From Candidatus Thorarchaeota archaeon MP11T_1 (lineage in GTDB: Archaea; Asgardarchaeota; Thorarchaeia; Thorarchaeales; Thorarchaeaceae), in assembly GCA_002825515.1 (NCBI GenBank), contig PJET01000169.1:1-9412 (forward strand): a DNA stretch of 9,412 nucleotides. Direction: 5' to 3'. The notes under the pieces were generated by a model, which was not told the DNA's origin, searched no databases, and worked only from the letters and a program-made list of their open reading frames with translations. Of this stretch, positions 1 to 6,422 are shown piece by piece; position 1 is the first letter of the stretch, and every line of letters starts with the position of its first letter. The position numbers and the translations under genes were made by a program.

Positions 1-268
1 GAAACGACCCAAAAGATTCCAAAACTTCTTCAGACAGACTAATTACATGGGACTTCGAGATTCCTGCATTCTCTGCTTCAAATGAAAGATTTGAGAATGA
101 ATAGTGATCATCAAATTTGATTGTATCCAATACATATGTTAATGCTGCAAGCCTTGCAGCTTCTGAAGTTTCGTTTGATTTTTCTGAGTGAATCGAGGTG
201 TTTTTTTCAAGTGATTGGTGGAAACCGCTAACAATTTGCCATGCAATCTCTTGGAGTCCTGGTCTCAC
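1..268 (-). CDS. Hypothetical protein, N-terminal part (runs off left edge)
   Basis: An open minus-strand frame runs from a GTG at 268-266 to the window edge: 89 complete codons, no stop, so the C-terminus is missing. It begins M(V)RPGLQEIAWQIVSGF. The only upstream extension in this frame is short and ends at a TGA about 18 nt before the GTG, with no ATG between. A GAGG lies 8 nt before the GTG, which makes GTG the best start. The protein is soluble-looking and helix-rich (SEAARLAALTYVLDTI), ending in a Ser/Glu-rich stretch; there is no signal peptide or membrane segment. I do not recognise the family. It lies 57 nt downstream of the VOC gene on the same strand, so the two may be co-transcribed. 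A frameshifted or decayed gene cannot be excluded because the 3' part is not visible. Confidence 0.55.
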   Translation of the reverse strand, partial: MRPGLQEIAWQIVSGFHQSLEKNTSIHSEKSNETSEAARLAALTYVLDTIKFDDHYSFSNLSFEAENAGISKSHVISLSEEVLESFGSF

Positions 269-325
269 TAAAACATCCTCGAATCACAACAGAGGTCGTG
301 TCAGAAAGGTGTTGTGCTTTGAGGG

Positions 326-694
326 CTATTTGGCATTTGTATCACTTTGCATTATACCCCAAAGGTTCCCTTCAGTATCCTTGAAATAAGCAAGATATCC
401 AACACCGGGAACTGCTTGTTTGGGTCTAACAATTTCTCCTCCATGGGCTTTAATTTTCTCTACAGTTTCTTCAACGGAGGAAACATCTATTGTATTGACA
501 GTGACGTCATCTTGGCTTTGGCGCATTCCAAAAGCACCATCTATTCCTGGTTCCTTCTCATCACCAGTCATCAGAAACCAGTAATCAATTGGTCCATTCC
601 ATTTTTGAACACGCCATCCAAAGACCTGCTCGTAAAATTTCGAAATACGCTCTGCATCATCTGCGACTATCTCGAAATGAATTACTCGACCCAT
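326..694 (-). CDS. VOC (glyoxalase/bleomycin-resistance fold) family protein, COG3324-like
   Basis: This 122-aa protein spans a single VOC domain. It opens with the typical first strand and helix (GRVIHFEIVADDAERISKFYEQVFGW), followed by a W-x-GP-x-DYW-x-x-x-TGDE segment. It closes with the PGVGYLAYFKDTEGNLWGI signature of the 'predicted enzyme related to lactoylglutathione lyase' group. His6 and Glu8 could be metal ligands in the first half. The usual second-half His and Glu positions are not evident, so activity and substrate are unknown. A GTG at 703 would add three residues (MII). The ATG at 694 is preferred because family members start M-G-R-V, and a GTGAT (the 3' end of the archaeal GGAGGTGAT signal) lies 4 nt upstream. 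A TATA-like AAAATATA at about 709-717 is its likely promoter. The family call is firm; the function is not. Confidence 0.88.
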   Translation of the reverse strand: MGRVIHFEIVADDAERISKFYEQVFGWRVQKWNGPIDYWFLMTGDEKEPGIDGAFGMRQSQDDVTVNTIDVSSVEETVEKIKAHGGEIVRPKQAVPGVGYLAYFKDTEGNLWGIMQSDTNAK

Positions 695-703
695 AATTAT
701 CAC

Positions 704-785
704 AGTGTATATTTTAACAATAGTGAATATTAGTATTATGTTTCAAAGTCTGAATATTTTAGGAAGTAATGATTTCTAATTAGCC
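704..785. promoter_or_regulatory. Divergent promoter gap between VOC gene and GNAT gene
   Basis: This AT-rich gap separates two divergently transcribed genes. On the plus strand AATATTTTA (753-761) is a TATA-like box centred about 29 nt before the ATG at 786, the spacing expected for a leaderless or near-leaderless archaeal transcript; no Shine-Dalgarno sits close to that ATG. On the minus strand AAAATATA (about 709-717) is the matching candidate for the VOC gene. Assignment is by eye from sequence and spacing only. Confidence 0.45.
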
Positions 786-1541
786 ATGGTGAGTGAAAAA
801 GATATTGCAGAGCTAGAGCTCATAGCTTCATATTGTTGGCCTGCAAGAGAGATTGTGAAATACAAAGGATGGATAATCCATTGGAACGATGGGATTACGT
901 GGAGAGCGAACAGTGTTCTACCAAATGAATGGGAAAGCAATGTCAGCGTCGAACAAGTTGTGGATTATATAATTGAACTCTATAGAGAGAAGAACACTCT
1001 ACCAGCTTTCAAAATTAATCCTGCAAGTAAACCAAAGGGACTTGATGAGTTACTTGAAGAAAGAGGTTTTGAACAGCGAATGGTCACTCATGTGCAAACT
1101 GTGGCTGTTGAAGAAGTATCATGCTTGGATCCTCATTTACCAGTTGACTTGTTCAAAGTCACTGATGAATCACTGGACATTCTAATGCATAAATCAGAGA
1201 GAGAGAAGAGAGCAATTGAGGTGAGAAGAGAGATTATTATGCGAATTGCAGGTGCAAAGAATATCGCAAGAGTTTTGGTGCATGGGAATATTGCAGGAGT
1301 AGGACTTGGAGTTGTTGAGAGAGATTGGCTTGGTTTGTTCTCGATAAGAACTATGCCAGAATTTCGAAGACAAGGAGTTGCATGGTCTGTGAATTGCGCC
1401 ATTGCACAGTGGGGTGAAGACCAAGGAGCTGAACGAGTGTTTCTTCAAGTTGAGGCTGATAATATTCCTGCATTGAAGCTCTACGAAACTATGGGATTCG
1501 AGACGATGTACACATATTGGTATCGAATACTTCAGGGTTAA
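786..1541 (+). CDS. GNAT N-acetyltransferase, Rv0428c-like two-part type
   Basis: A 251-aa protein with a C-terminal GNAT domain and an N-terminal GNAT-like half. The first part has the signature of Rv0428c-type acetyltransferases: a WPA motif (18-20), GWIIHW (28-33), then WRANSVLP (39-46), followed by the GLDELLEERGF segment (85-95) that closes the first half. The second half (about 115-250) carries the acetyl-CoA pyrophosphate loop RRQGVA (194-199, from the Q/R-x-x-G-x-G/A consensus). It also has the distal motif QVEADNIPALKLYETMGF (221-238), where the Asn and Tyr are standard GNAT positions. The acceptor cannot be read from sequence; a small molecule or a protein N-terminus are both possible. 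The start is the ATG at 786, with a TATA-like box 29 nt upstream. The gene ends 143 nt before DJ-1-like copy A on the same strand, but that gene has its own conserved promoter, so an operon is unlikely. Confidence 0.87.
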   Translation: MVSEKDIAELELIASYCWPAREIVKYKGWIIHWNDGITWRANSVLPNEWESNVSVEQVVDYIIELYREKNTLPAFKINPASKPKGLDELLEERGFEQRMVTHVQTVAVEEVSCLDPHLPVDLFKVTDESLDILMHKSEREKRAIEVRREIIMRIAGAKNIARVLVHGNIAGVGLGVVERDWLGLFSIRTMPEFRRQGVAWSVNCAIAQWGEDQGAERVFLQVEADNIPALKLYETMGFETMYTYWYRILQG

Positions 1542-1644
1542 GAATTGTTGAATAACTTCTCATATATCGAATGACTATTGAGATTAACAAGAAATGCATG
1601 ACTAGATTTTCCATTCATACTTTCTTACCCATAGCGCTAAACCC

Positions 1645-1664
1645 ATTCCTAATATACTAGGAAT
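1645..1664. promoter_or_regulatory. TATA-centred palindrome upstream of DJ-1-like copy A (putative operator)
   Basis: ATTCCTAATATACTAGGAAT reads the same on both strands at 18 of 20 positions: 7-bp arms ATTCCTA/TAGGAAT around a TATA core. It begins exactly 40 nt before the ATG at 1685. The same element, 18/20 identical, sits 40 nt before the inferred ATG of copy B. The core is a plausible TATA box about 30 nt before the start codon. A dimeric regulator bound here would compete with TBP, so repression or autoregulation is a reasonable inference. Just upstream both promoters share TAGCG and an AACC, and just before the ATG they share TTCGATTG-like sequence (TTCCGATTG here). Confidence 0.6.
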
Positions 1665-1684
1665 CAGAGGGATTTCCGATTGAT

Positions 1685-2767
1685 ATGAAATTTAGAGTCC
1701 TCTTGGTTACAGCACTATTAGTTCTTTGTCTTGCCTTCTCAAATCCCCCAGTGGTTTCTACACTGGATGTATCAGAAACAGCAGATATCAAGGTTCTAAT
1801 ACTGGTGACTGATGGTTTTGGTTGGAATTACTTCGATGCAAAGGATTGCTTGGAGTTATGGGGAGTTAATGTTACAACTGTTGCATATGCTCTTGATTAT
1901 GATATTGATTCGTGTTTTAATAGAGAACCAAGACCAATTACAACTGATTTCTTGATGTCCGAAATGACACCCGATATTGTCCAAGAGTTCGATTGTCTCC
2001 TTGTGACTTCAGGGGGTCATTGGGCGAGTCTAATTGCTAGCGAAACTGTCTTAGATTTCATCTCAGACGCATACGATCAGGGTTTACTTGTTGCTTCAAT
2101 TTGCACAGGAACCAGAGTTGTTGCTGAAGCCAATGGCATAGTGAACGGCTGCAAGGTAATAGAGTTCTCTCTGAGTATGGGTCAAATGGCTTCGGCTGGA
2201 GCGACTTTAGTATATGGCATGGAATCAATCACTGATGGGCATATCATCACAGGAGGACGTGGTGGAGGAACAGGTGGAGGAGGATGGCTCGAAGCTCCAA
2301 CTTCAGAGGTCTGTGCTGAGATTGTCAGACAAGTTTTAGGACTATCGAGAGTGACAAACTCATTAATTTCACCAGCCAGAGGCCCAAGTGGTACTAATTT
2401 CACAATAGAAGCAAACATCGACAACCTAAACAAGTCACTTGGTGAAATATTATCAACAACCATCGAAAAAGTGACTGCGCAAATCTATGGTTTAGGAAAT
2501 AGGACACTTATTGATACAATCGAACTCACAGATAACGATCAAGATGGAAACTATACCGGATATTTTCTAGGTCTAGAAGATGGAGAATATGTAGTAGATT
2601 TTGAGGCAGAAGACTCCAATTCCACCCTTGAGATTGTGAGAGAGTTTGACACATTTAGTGTGGGAATTGAGCCTACTCAACCAATAGATGTGGTGCTGGT
2701 ATCCACAGTAGCAGGTGGAAGTATCATAATCATATTACTCGTAGCTGCTCTTACTAGGAAAAAGTGA
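1685..2767 (+). CDS. Secreted, membrane-anchored DJ-1/PfpI-fold protein, copy A
   Basis: This 360-aa protein has four visible parts. Residues 1-25 are a signal peptide (MKFR, then a hydrophobic core). Residues about 35-222 form a DJ-1/PfpI (class I glutamine amidotransferase-like) domain. It starts with IKVLILVTD and has the nucleophile-elbow motif ASICTGTRVVAEANGIVNG, with Cys140 as candidate nucleophile. Next come ITGG, an unusual glycine-rich loop (190-200) and the closing helix SEVCAEIVRQVLG. Residues about 223-330 look like a beta-sandwich domain (LIDTIELTDNDQDGNYTG). Residues about 334-357 are a membrane segment followed by RKK. The protein should therefore sit outside the cell, tethered to the membrane. 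Six N-x-S/T sequons agree with this. By eye alignment, the conserved Glu of DJ-1/PfpI corresponds to Asn48 in FGWNYFDA. Activity (protease, deglycase, hydratase or ligand binding) cannot be assigned. Paralogue: copy B at 6423-7502. Confidence 0.85.
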   Translation: MKFRVLLVTALLVLCLAFSNPPVVSTLDVSETADIKVLILVTDGFGWNYFDAKDCLELWGVNVTTVAYALDYDIDSCFNREPRPITTDFLMSEMTPDIVQEFDCLLVTSGGHWASLIASETVLDFISDAYDQGLLVASICTGTRVVAEANGIVNGCKVIEFSLSMGQMASAGATLVYGMESITDGHIITGGRGGGTGGGGWLEAPTSEVCAEIVRQVLGLSRVTNSLISPARGPSGTNFTIEANIDNLNKSLGEILSTTIEKVTAQIYGLGNRTLIDTIELTDNDQDGNYTGYFLGLEDGEYVVDFEAEDSNSTLEIVREFDTFSVGIEPTQPIDVVLVSTVAGGSIIIILLVAALTRKK

Positions 2768-2786
2768 TAGAAAGCTTCACTCTATC
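2766..2786. terminator. Possible shared hairpin between convergent genes
   Basis: GATAGA (2766-2771) and TCTATC (2781-2786) are perfect inverted repeats with a 9-nt loop. They span the 9-nt gap between the convergent stop codons of DJ-1-like copy A and the ZmaR-like GNAT. A hairpin here could end transcription in both directions. There is no strong T-tract and archaeal termination usually relies on T-runs, so this is only a weak candidate. Confidence 0.25.
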
Positions 2787-3550
2787 GGCTTTAGATAATA
2801 GGCTTCCCAAGGATCGGGATTTGTGTACCCTAGCTTTAGTGCTAGATTCATTGAGGCTTCATTTGCAGCATCCCATTGGGGAACAAGTCCATGCTCTAAA
2901 GCATGGAGTATAAGAGCAGCTGATGCCACAGTTGCCAGTCCTTTTCTTCGATGCCTAGGATCGAATGTATTAACTTGAATTTCAAACTCGTTTGTGAATG
3001 GCATATATGTTGAAGCCATGGATACTACTTTGCCTTCATAGCTGATGCTGTATGCAATACCCATTTTATGAAAAGTTTCTGAGCTTCCAAAGAAAGTTGG
3101 AATGTGGATCGCATTTCTCTTGTCTAAACGTTTGATTATTTCAAGATTCATTCGCTCCAGTTTGTAACCCTCAGGTAATTGATTTCGTAGATGCTTCAGA
3201 TGTTCAAAATTGAGAGAATCGGGACAGAGCGATGCTCTCTGCTGAATTCCTAGTCGTTCCCCCCATAGATCCTTCATTATTCTGACCCATTTGTCATTAG
3301 GGACAAATACAAGCTGCATTGGTTCAACCATTCGAATTAGCTCCACTGCATCATCGCTGGTACTATCTCCAGTTACAGCATTAATTACAGAAATTTGAAG
3401 TCTAGCAACTGATGGGTCTTCATGAGAGTTAGTCCAAATACTGCCTAGTCCTTGATCGAGCGCGGGAAAAATCAATGATCGAGCTCTCTTGTGTGATTCG
3501 AAGAGGGATCTCAGCTGGCTTCTATCTTCATCAACCCATTCGATTATCAT
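2777..3550 (-). CDS. GNAT acetyltransferase, ZmaR-like (PF12746 type)
   Basis: A 257-aa protein with a poorly conserved N-terminal half and a C-terminal GNAT fold. The diagnostic region is 163-245. It starts with MGIAYSISYEGKVVSMAS and continues with FEIQVNTFDPRHRRKGLA, where RRKGLA (201-206) is the acetyl-CoA binding loop. It ends with GLVPQWDAANEASMNLALKLGY. The WDA-x-N-x-x-S-x-x-LA-x-KLGY ending is typical of the family that includes the zwittermicin A self-resistance acetyltransferase ZmaR. The substrate here is unknown and antibiotic resistance should not be assumed. The start is the ATG at 3550, with a TATA-like ATAAATAA about 21 nt upstream. It converges on copy A with a 9-nt gap and lies 130 nt downstream of the winged-helix gene on the same strand. 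It is not closely related to the GNAT at 786-1541. Confidence 0.88.
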   Translation of the reverse strand: MIIEWVDEDRSQLRSLFESHKRARSLIFPALDQGLGSIWTNSHEDPSVARLQISVINAVTGDSTSDDAVELIRMVEPMQLVFVPNDKWVRIMKDLWGERLGIQQRASLCPDSLNFEHLKHLRNQLPEGYKLERMNLEIIKRLDKRNAIHIPTFFGSSETFHKMGIAYSISYEGKVVSMASTYMPFTNEFEIQVNTFDPRHRRKGLATVASAALILHALEHGLVPQWDAANEASMNLALKLGYTNPDPWEAYYLKPIE

Positions 3551-3680
3551 TAAAGGTCGTATTTCAATTATTTATGGATAGGTAATGAATCAGTTGGATG
3601 ATGCATACTAATAATCCTGTTTAGTGCGCGGCGACTCTTTTAGTCAATAAAACCATCTTGCTGATTAAACACAGTCATAA

Positions 3681-4358
3681 CTAGAAACTATATTTCTTAA
3701 CGTTTGCTTCAGTCAGTTTTAGAGTCAACAACAAGAATTCTTGTCCATATGTTCGAAGAGCCATTCCAACCTCGGCGAGGATTCCTGGTACCTCCGTTCG
3801 AACGTATTCGAAGAGTGCCTCCTCAGACTCTTTTAGAGCTGCTTCCATATTGACCATGTGAGCATGTAGCATACCTTTACTTATTCTTCCAACTTCTTTG
3901 AGAAGCCATCGTTCCAAGGCTTTCTGAATTTCATTACCCACGTTTTCTGATTCTTGAATAAGATCAGATGTGACTCGTGTTGTTCCCGCGATAGGTTTTG
4001 GTTTAACTTTTCTACTGCCAAGTATCAATCGCATTTCATCAAGTGGTTCCTTAGGAAGAACATCTTTTCCAACATCAGAAGATATCAACAATCTACGATA
4101 TGCACGCTTCCCATGGAAATCTATTGGAGCCAAGAATCCCTTAGCTTCAAGTGCCTTAAGATGTGATCTGAATTCCTCTTGAAGCATAAGTGACCTACTT
4201 GCCGATATGTTGAGATATCTTTGATATAATGCATCCTCAGTTTCGACTATTGCCCACCCGAAGGATCTCATAATATCTAGCTCCAACGGTGTCGGGCGTT
4301 CAGTCTCGCCTCCTCTCTCTGGCAAAGTAATACCCCTATAATATAATGCAAATATCAT
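3681..4358 (-). CDS. Winged-helix domain protein, putative transcriptional regulator
   Basis: A 225-aa soluble protein. Residues about 23-95 look like a winged-helix DNA-binding domain. Helix 1 is TPLELDIMRSFGWAI. A second helix (EDALYQRYL) leads to the putative recognition helix LQEEFRSHLKALEAKGFL. A beta-wing follows (PIDFHGKRAYRRLLI). The 'xxLxxLEAKGFL' pattern is characteristic of archaeal and bacterial winged-helix regulators. The C-terminal half (about 130-220) is predicted to be mostly helical and rich in Glu/Lys, perhaps a dimerisation or sensor part; I do not recognise it. The start is the ATG at 4358, with a TATA-like AATTATTA centred about 25 nt upstream (leaderless pattern). The first 20 or so residues precede the winged helix and may be an over-extension, although no better start is seen. 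A degenerate paralogue of residues about 66-107 is found at 7505-7634. It could regulate the adjacent surface-protein genes, but that is inference. Confidence 0.75.
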   Translation of the reverse strand: MIFALYYRGITLPERGGETERPTPLELDIMRSFGWAIVETEDALYQRYLNISASRSLMLQEEFRSHLKALEAKGFLAPIDFHGKRAYRRLLISSDVGKDVLPKEPLDEMRLILGSRKVKPKPIAGTTRVTSDLIQESENVGNEIQKALERWLLKEVGRISKGMLHAHMVNMEAALKESEEALFEYVRTEVPGILAEVGMALRTYGQEFLLLTLKLTEANVKKYSF

Positions 4359-4442
4359 TCGGTTATCTAATAAATCTTCTAATAATTCTCAATGCTAAAT
4401 ATCACAAATCAGAAGTACTCTTCTTGAGTAATTTTCTAAGCC
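4359..4442. promoter_or_regulatory. Divergent promoter gap between winged-helix gene and 266-aa gene
   Basis: An 84-nt AT-rich gap between divergent genes. On the minus strand AATTATTA (4380-4387) lies about 25 nt before the winged-helix ATG. On the plus strand CTAAATAT (4395-4402) is the best TATA-like match, about 44 nt before the ATG at 4443, which would give a short leader. No Shine-Dalgarno is clear for either gene. The palindrome seen upstream of the DJ-1-like genes is absent here. Confidence 0.35.
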
Positions 4443-5243
4443 ATGGAGAATAACAAAGAGGTAATCTATGACTTACTAGTGCAAAATGACACTAGAGGAT
4501 TGGAAATACATATTGATGAAATATTGAGAAATAATATTGAATCCAGAGAGGATTGGATTGAGCTTGTTGAAACTCTCAAAAGAGGATGTCAGTTAAATTT
4601 TCAGAAACATTGGCTGAAGACTCATCACATTATTCTTACTGCTTTCAAGATACCTGAACTCCTAGGTGTAGACTGTAATCTCTTTGATGAGCTACGTTTA
4701 CTGGAAAAACCAAAGGATATTGAGCATGCATCAAAACTTCTCTTTGCAAGAGTAATTGAAATAGTGAAAAAACAATTAAAGAAAGGAGGTTCGACGCTTT
4801 TCTTCAATATTAATGAAATATCATCAACCCCTTCAGCTATCATCACGTCAGAATTGATTCAGGCGCGATATCGAGAAACCATCCTTGTTTTAGATGAGAT
4901 CAACCAGAAGTTGCCTTCATTGACAAAGGAATGGGTGGATGTATCTCGACTATGGAGAACTGGCAATGGATATCGGACGCTGAAAGCAAGAGGTTTGGGA
5001 ATTCATATTCATATCAAAGAATACAAGGAAGTCAGAGACTTGCTAGTTAAAGAAATGATGCTCGATCCAAGCAAGCTCTCAGATGAGAGTTTGAAATTGA
5101 GAAAGGAAGATTCAAAGTACTTGCAGTTCTCTAAAACCTTGGATGAATTCATTAGTGGTTTAATTGCTTCTCGTGGAGTTAGAGGCTCATTTGATCCGTA
5201 TTATAAAACGTGGATTGATCATGAAGGTCTAGATGAGTTTTGA
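4443..5243 (+). CDS. Uncharacterised 266-aa soluble protein
   Basis: I do not recognise this protein. It is predicted to be soluble, largely helical and charged, with no signal peptide, membrane segment or metal-binding cysteine cluster. Visible pieces are an N-terminal helical region (1-60), a segment around 95-125 (helix VIEIVKKQLKKGG, then strand STLFFNI), a helix TSELIQARYRETILVLDEI (136-154), and a strand-like GLGIHIHIKEY (184-194). The last stretch is followed by a charged C-terminal half ending SFDPYYKTWIDHEGLDEF. The start is the ATG at 4443; the ORF has consistent codon use and is flanked by real promoters and genes, so it is very likely translated. The TPR gene follows 58 nt downstream on the same strand and probably shares its transcript, hinting that the two proteins work together. 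Confidence 0.7.
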   Translation: MENNKEVIYDLLVQNDTRGLEIHIDEILRNNIESREDWIELVETLKRGCQLNFQKHWLKTHHIILTAFKIPELLGVDCNLFDELRLLEKPKDIEHASKLLFARVIEIVKKQLKKGGSTLFFNINEISSTPSAIITSELIQARYRETILVLDEINQKLPSLTKEWVDVSRLWRTGNGYRTLKARGLGIHIHIKEYKEVRDLLVKEMMLDPSKLSDESLKLRKEDSKYLQFSKTLDEFISGLIASRGVRGSFDPYYKTWIDHEGLDEF

Positions 5244-5287
5244 AGACAATATTAATGAGAGATGGGAATTCATAGTAGAATAGTATT

Positions 5288-5291
5288 GAGG
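5288..5291 (+). promoter_or_regulatory. Ribosome binding site of TPR gene
   Basis: GAGG, within GAGGAAAG, lies 10 nt before the ATG at 5302 and matches the archaeal anti-Shine-Dalgarno. Its presence in front of the TPR gene, while the upstream gene lacks one, fits translation of an internal gene on a shared transcript. Confidence 0.5.
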
Positions 5292-5301
5292 AAAGAGCCC
5301 A

Positions 5302-6108
5302 ATGTCGAGTACCGAAAAGGATGTTCAGAAGCTTGTTGAAGATTTGGGAGTAAATCCCAAAGATTCTGAGAAATGGCATGTTCTTGGAGTGGCATACCTC
5401 TCTTTGAATGAGGCAGACAAGGCTGAAGATGCATTCAAGCAGTGTCTAAAATTGGATAAAAATAATGCATTTGCTCATGGTGATTTGGGAGGGTTATACA
5501 TCCTGAGAGGCAAGAACAAGAAAGCAGTTAAACACTTGGAAAAATCAGTGAAACTCGAACCTGGAAAATTTGAATATTGGTCCGCATTGGGAGTAGCGTA
5601 TTTCCAAAAGGGCAAATATAATGATGCTGTCGAAGCATTTCATCACTGTCTTTCAGTCAATCCAACCTATTATGATGCGATTGTTTCTTTGGGAATGACT
5701 TACAGTAAAATGGAGATGTGGGAGAAAGCACTTGAAACACTTACTCAGGCTGAGAAGTTGATGCCAAACAACTATCATGCTCTGAAGACTATTGCAAAGT
5801 CGTTAAGACACCTGAATAGAACTGCGGAACTCGAGCAATTATACATTAGAATGCATTCACTATTCCCAAAGGATCCAGCTTTCGCTATGTATTTAGGAAA
5901 GATCGAATTCGAACGAGGGAACACGGAGGAGGGTCTTCAGTACTATAAGAAAGCAGTTGAGATTGATCCTGAAGCCCTTATCGGATGGAGAGTTCTGTCA
6001 GAGGCTTTGGAGAAGATTGGGAGAATAGGAGAGGCTCGAGAAGCATATTCAAAATACAAGGAGATTGAGGACAGACTGAAACGTGAAAATGCACGTCTAA
6101 TTGGATAA
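5302..6108 (+). CDS. Tetratricopeptide repeat protein with seven 34-residue units
   Basis: A 268-aa protein made almost entirely of TPRs. Seven consecutive units of exactly 34 residues begin at residues 19, 53, 87, 121, 155, 189 and 223. Each shows the W/L-G-Y-A-F-A-P pattern to varying degrees, for example WHVLGVAYLSL...AEDAFKQCLKLD and YWSALGVAYFQKG...AVEAFHHCLSVN. Unit 5 is the most divergent. A charged capping helix (EIEDRLKRENARLIG) ends the protein. There is no signal peptide or membrane segment, so it should be cytoplasmic. TPR solenoids bind partner proteins or peptides; the partner is unknown, but the 266-aa protein just upstream is an obvious candidate. The start is fixed by the GAGG 10 nt upstream. 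Confidence 0.93.
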   Translation: MSSTEKDVQKLVEDLGVNPKDSEKWHVLGVAYLSLNEADKAEDAFKQCLKLDKNNAFAHGDLGGLYILRGKNKKAVKHLEKSVKLEPGKFEYWSALGVAYFQKGKYNDAVEAFHHCLSVNPTYYDAIVSLGMTYSKMEMWEKALETLTQAEKLMPNNYHALKTIAKSLRHLNRTAELEQLYIRMHSLFPKDPAFAMYLGKIEFERGNTEEGLQYYKKAVEIDPEALIGWRVLSEALEKIGRIGEAREAYSKYKEIEDRLKRENARLIG

Positions 6109-6422
6109 ACGAGAAACTGGAAATTCTATAATGAAGCTATGCACAAGAGATGTGATAATCATATAGACAATATATTCCATATTTTCTCATAGATGCCTAG
6201 GATACACTTGGATTGCTAATGCAAAACCCAATGAACGGTGTCCATCTGAAATAGTCTGCAAACTTCTCAAGGTGAAAGCCAGACACAGCTTGACAAATAT
6301 CCAGAATAAAGATCATCACAATTCCCTCTACACCAGCAATGGTATACATACTAAGACAGAATTCCAATTTAGCGTCGAACCTATTCCTAATATATCAGGA
6401 ATGGAATATGTTTTCGATTGTG
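6109..6422. other. 314-nt intergenic region upstream of DJ-1-like copy B
   Basis: No convincing gene is seen in this stretch. It holds the copy B promoter at its right end (palindrome at 6383-6402). A 50-codon minus-strand frame (6349-6197, ATG start, hydrophobic N-terminal half) has no Shine-Dalgarno and no recognised similarity, and is probably chance or a gene remnant. The plus-strand frames reading into copy B from 6272 and 6339 are not supported. No tRNA, CRISPR or long repeat is visible. Confidence 0.5.
6383..6402. promoter_or_regulatory. TATA-centred palindrome upstream of DJ-1-like copy B (putative operator)
   Basis: ATTCCTAATATATCAGGAAT is symmetric at 18 of 20 positions and matches the copy A element at 18 of 20. 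Its start lies 40 nt before the ATG at 6423, the same distance as in copy A. The mismatched pair in the dyad is at positions 7/14 here but at 8/13 in copy A, so both keep nine of ten pairs. The ATATAT core can serve as the TATA box about 30 nt before the start codon. Confidence 0.6.

Noticed and set aside
198..733. Plus-strand frames at 198-389 and 347-733
   Set aside because: They are antisense to the VOC gene and the partial minus-strand gene and have no family features.
1133..1448. Two minus-strand frames inside the Rv0428c-like GNAT gene
   Set aside because: They lie entirely within a well-supported plus-strand gene and show no domain or start signal.
2182..2463. Minus-strand frame with a proline-rich stretch inside copy A
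   Set aside because: The prolines are only the antisense reading of the glycine-rich loop codons; a similar antisense frame at 6929-7276 in copy B arises the same way.
2777..3550. Antibiotic self-resistance role for the ZmaR-like GNAT
   Set aside because: The similarity is only to the broad family; no biosynthetic genes are nearby, so the substrate is left open.
3641..3656. Short GACT/AGTC dyad and T-rich stretch between the winged-helix and ZmaR-like genes as a terminator
   Set aside because: The stem is only 4 bp and the T-rich run is interrupted; it is too weak to call.
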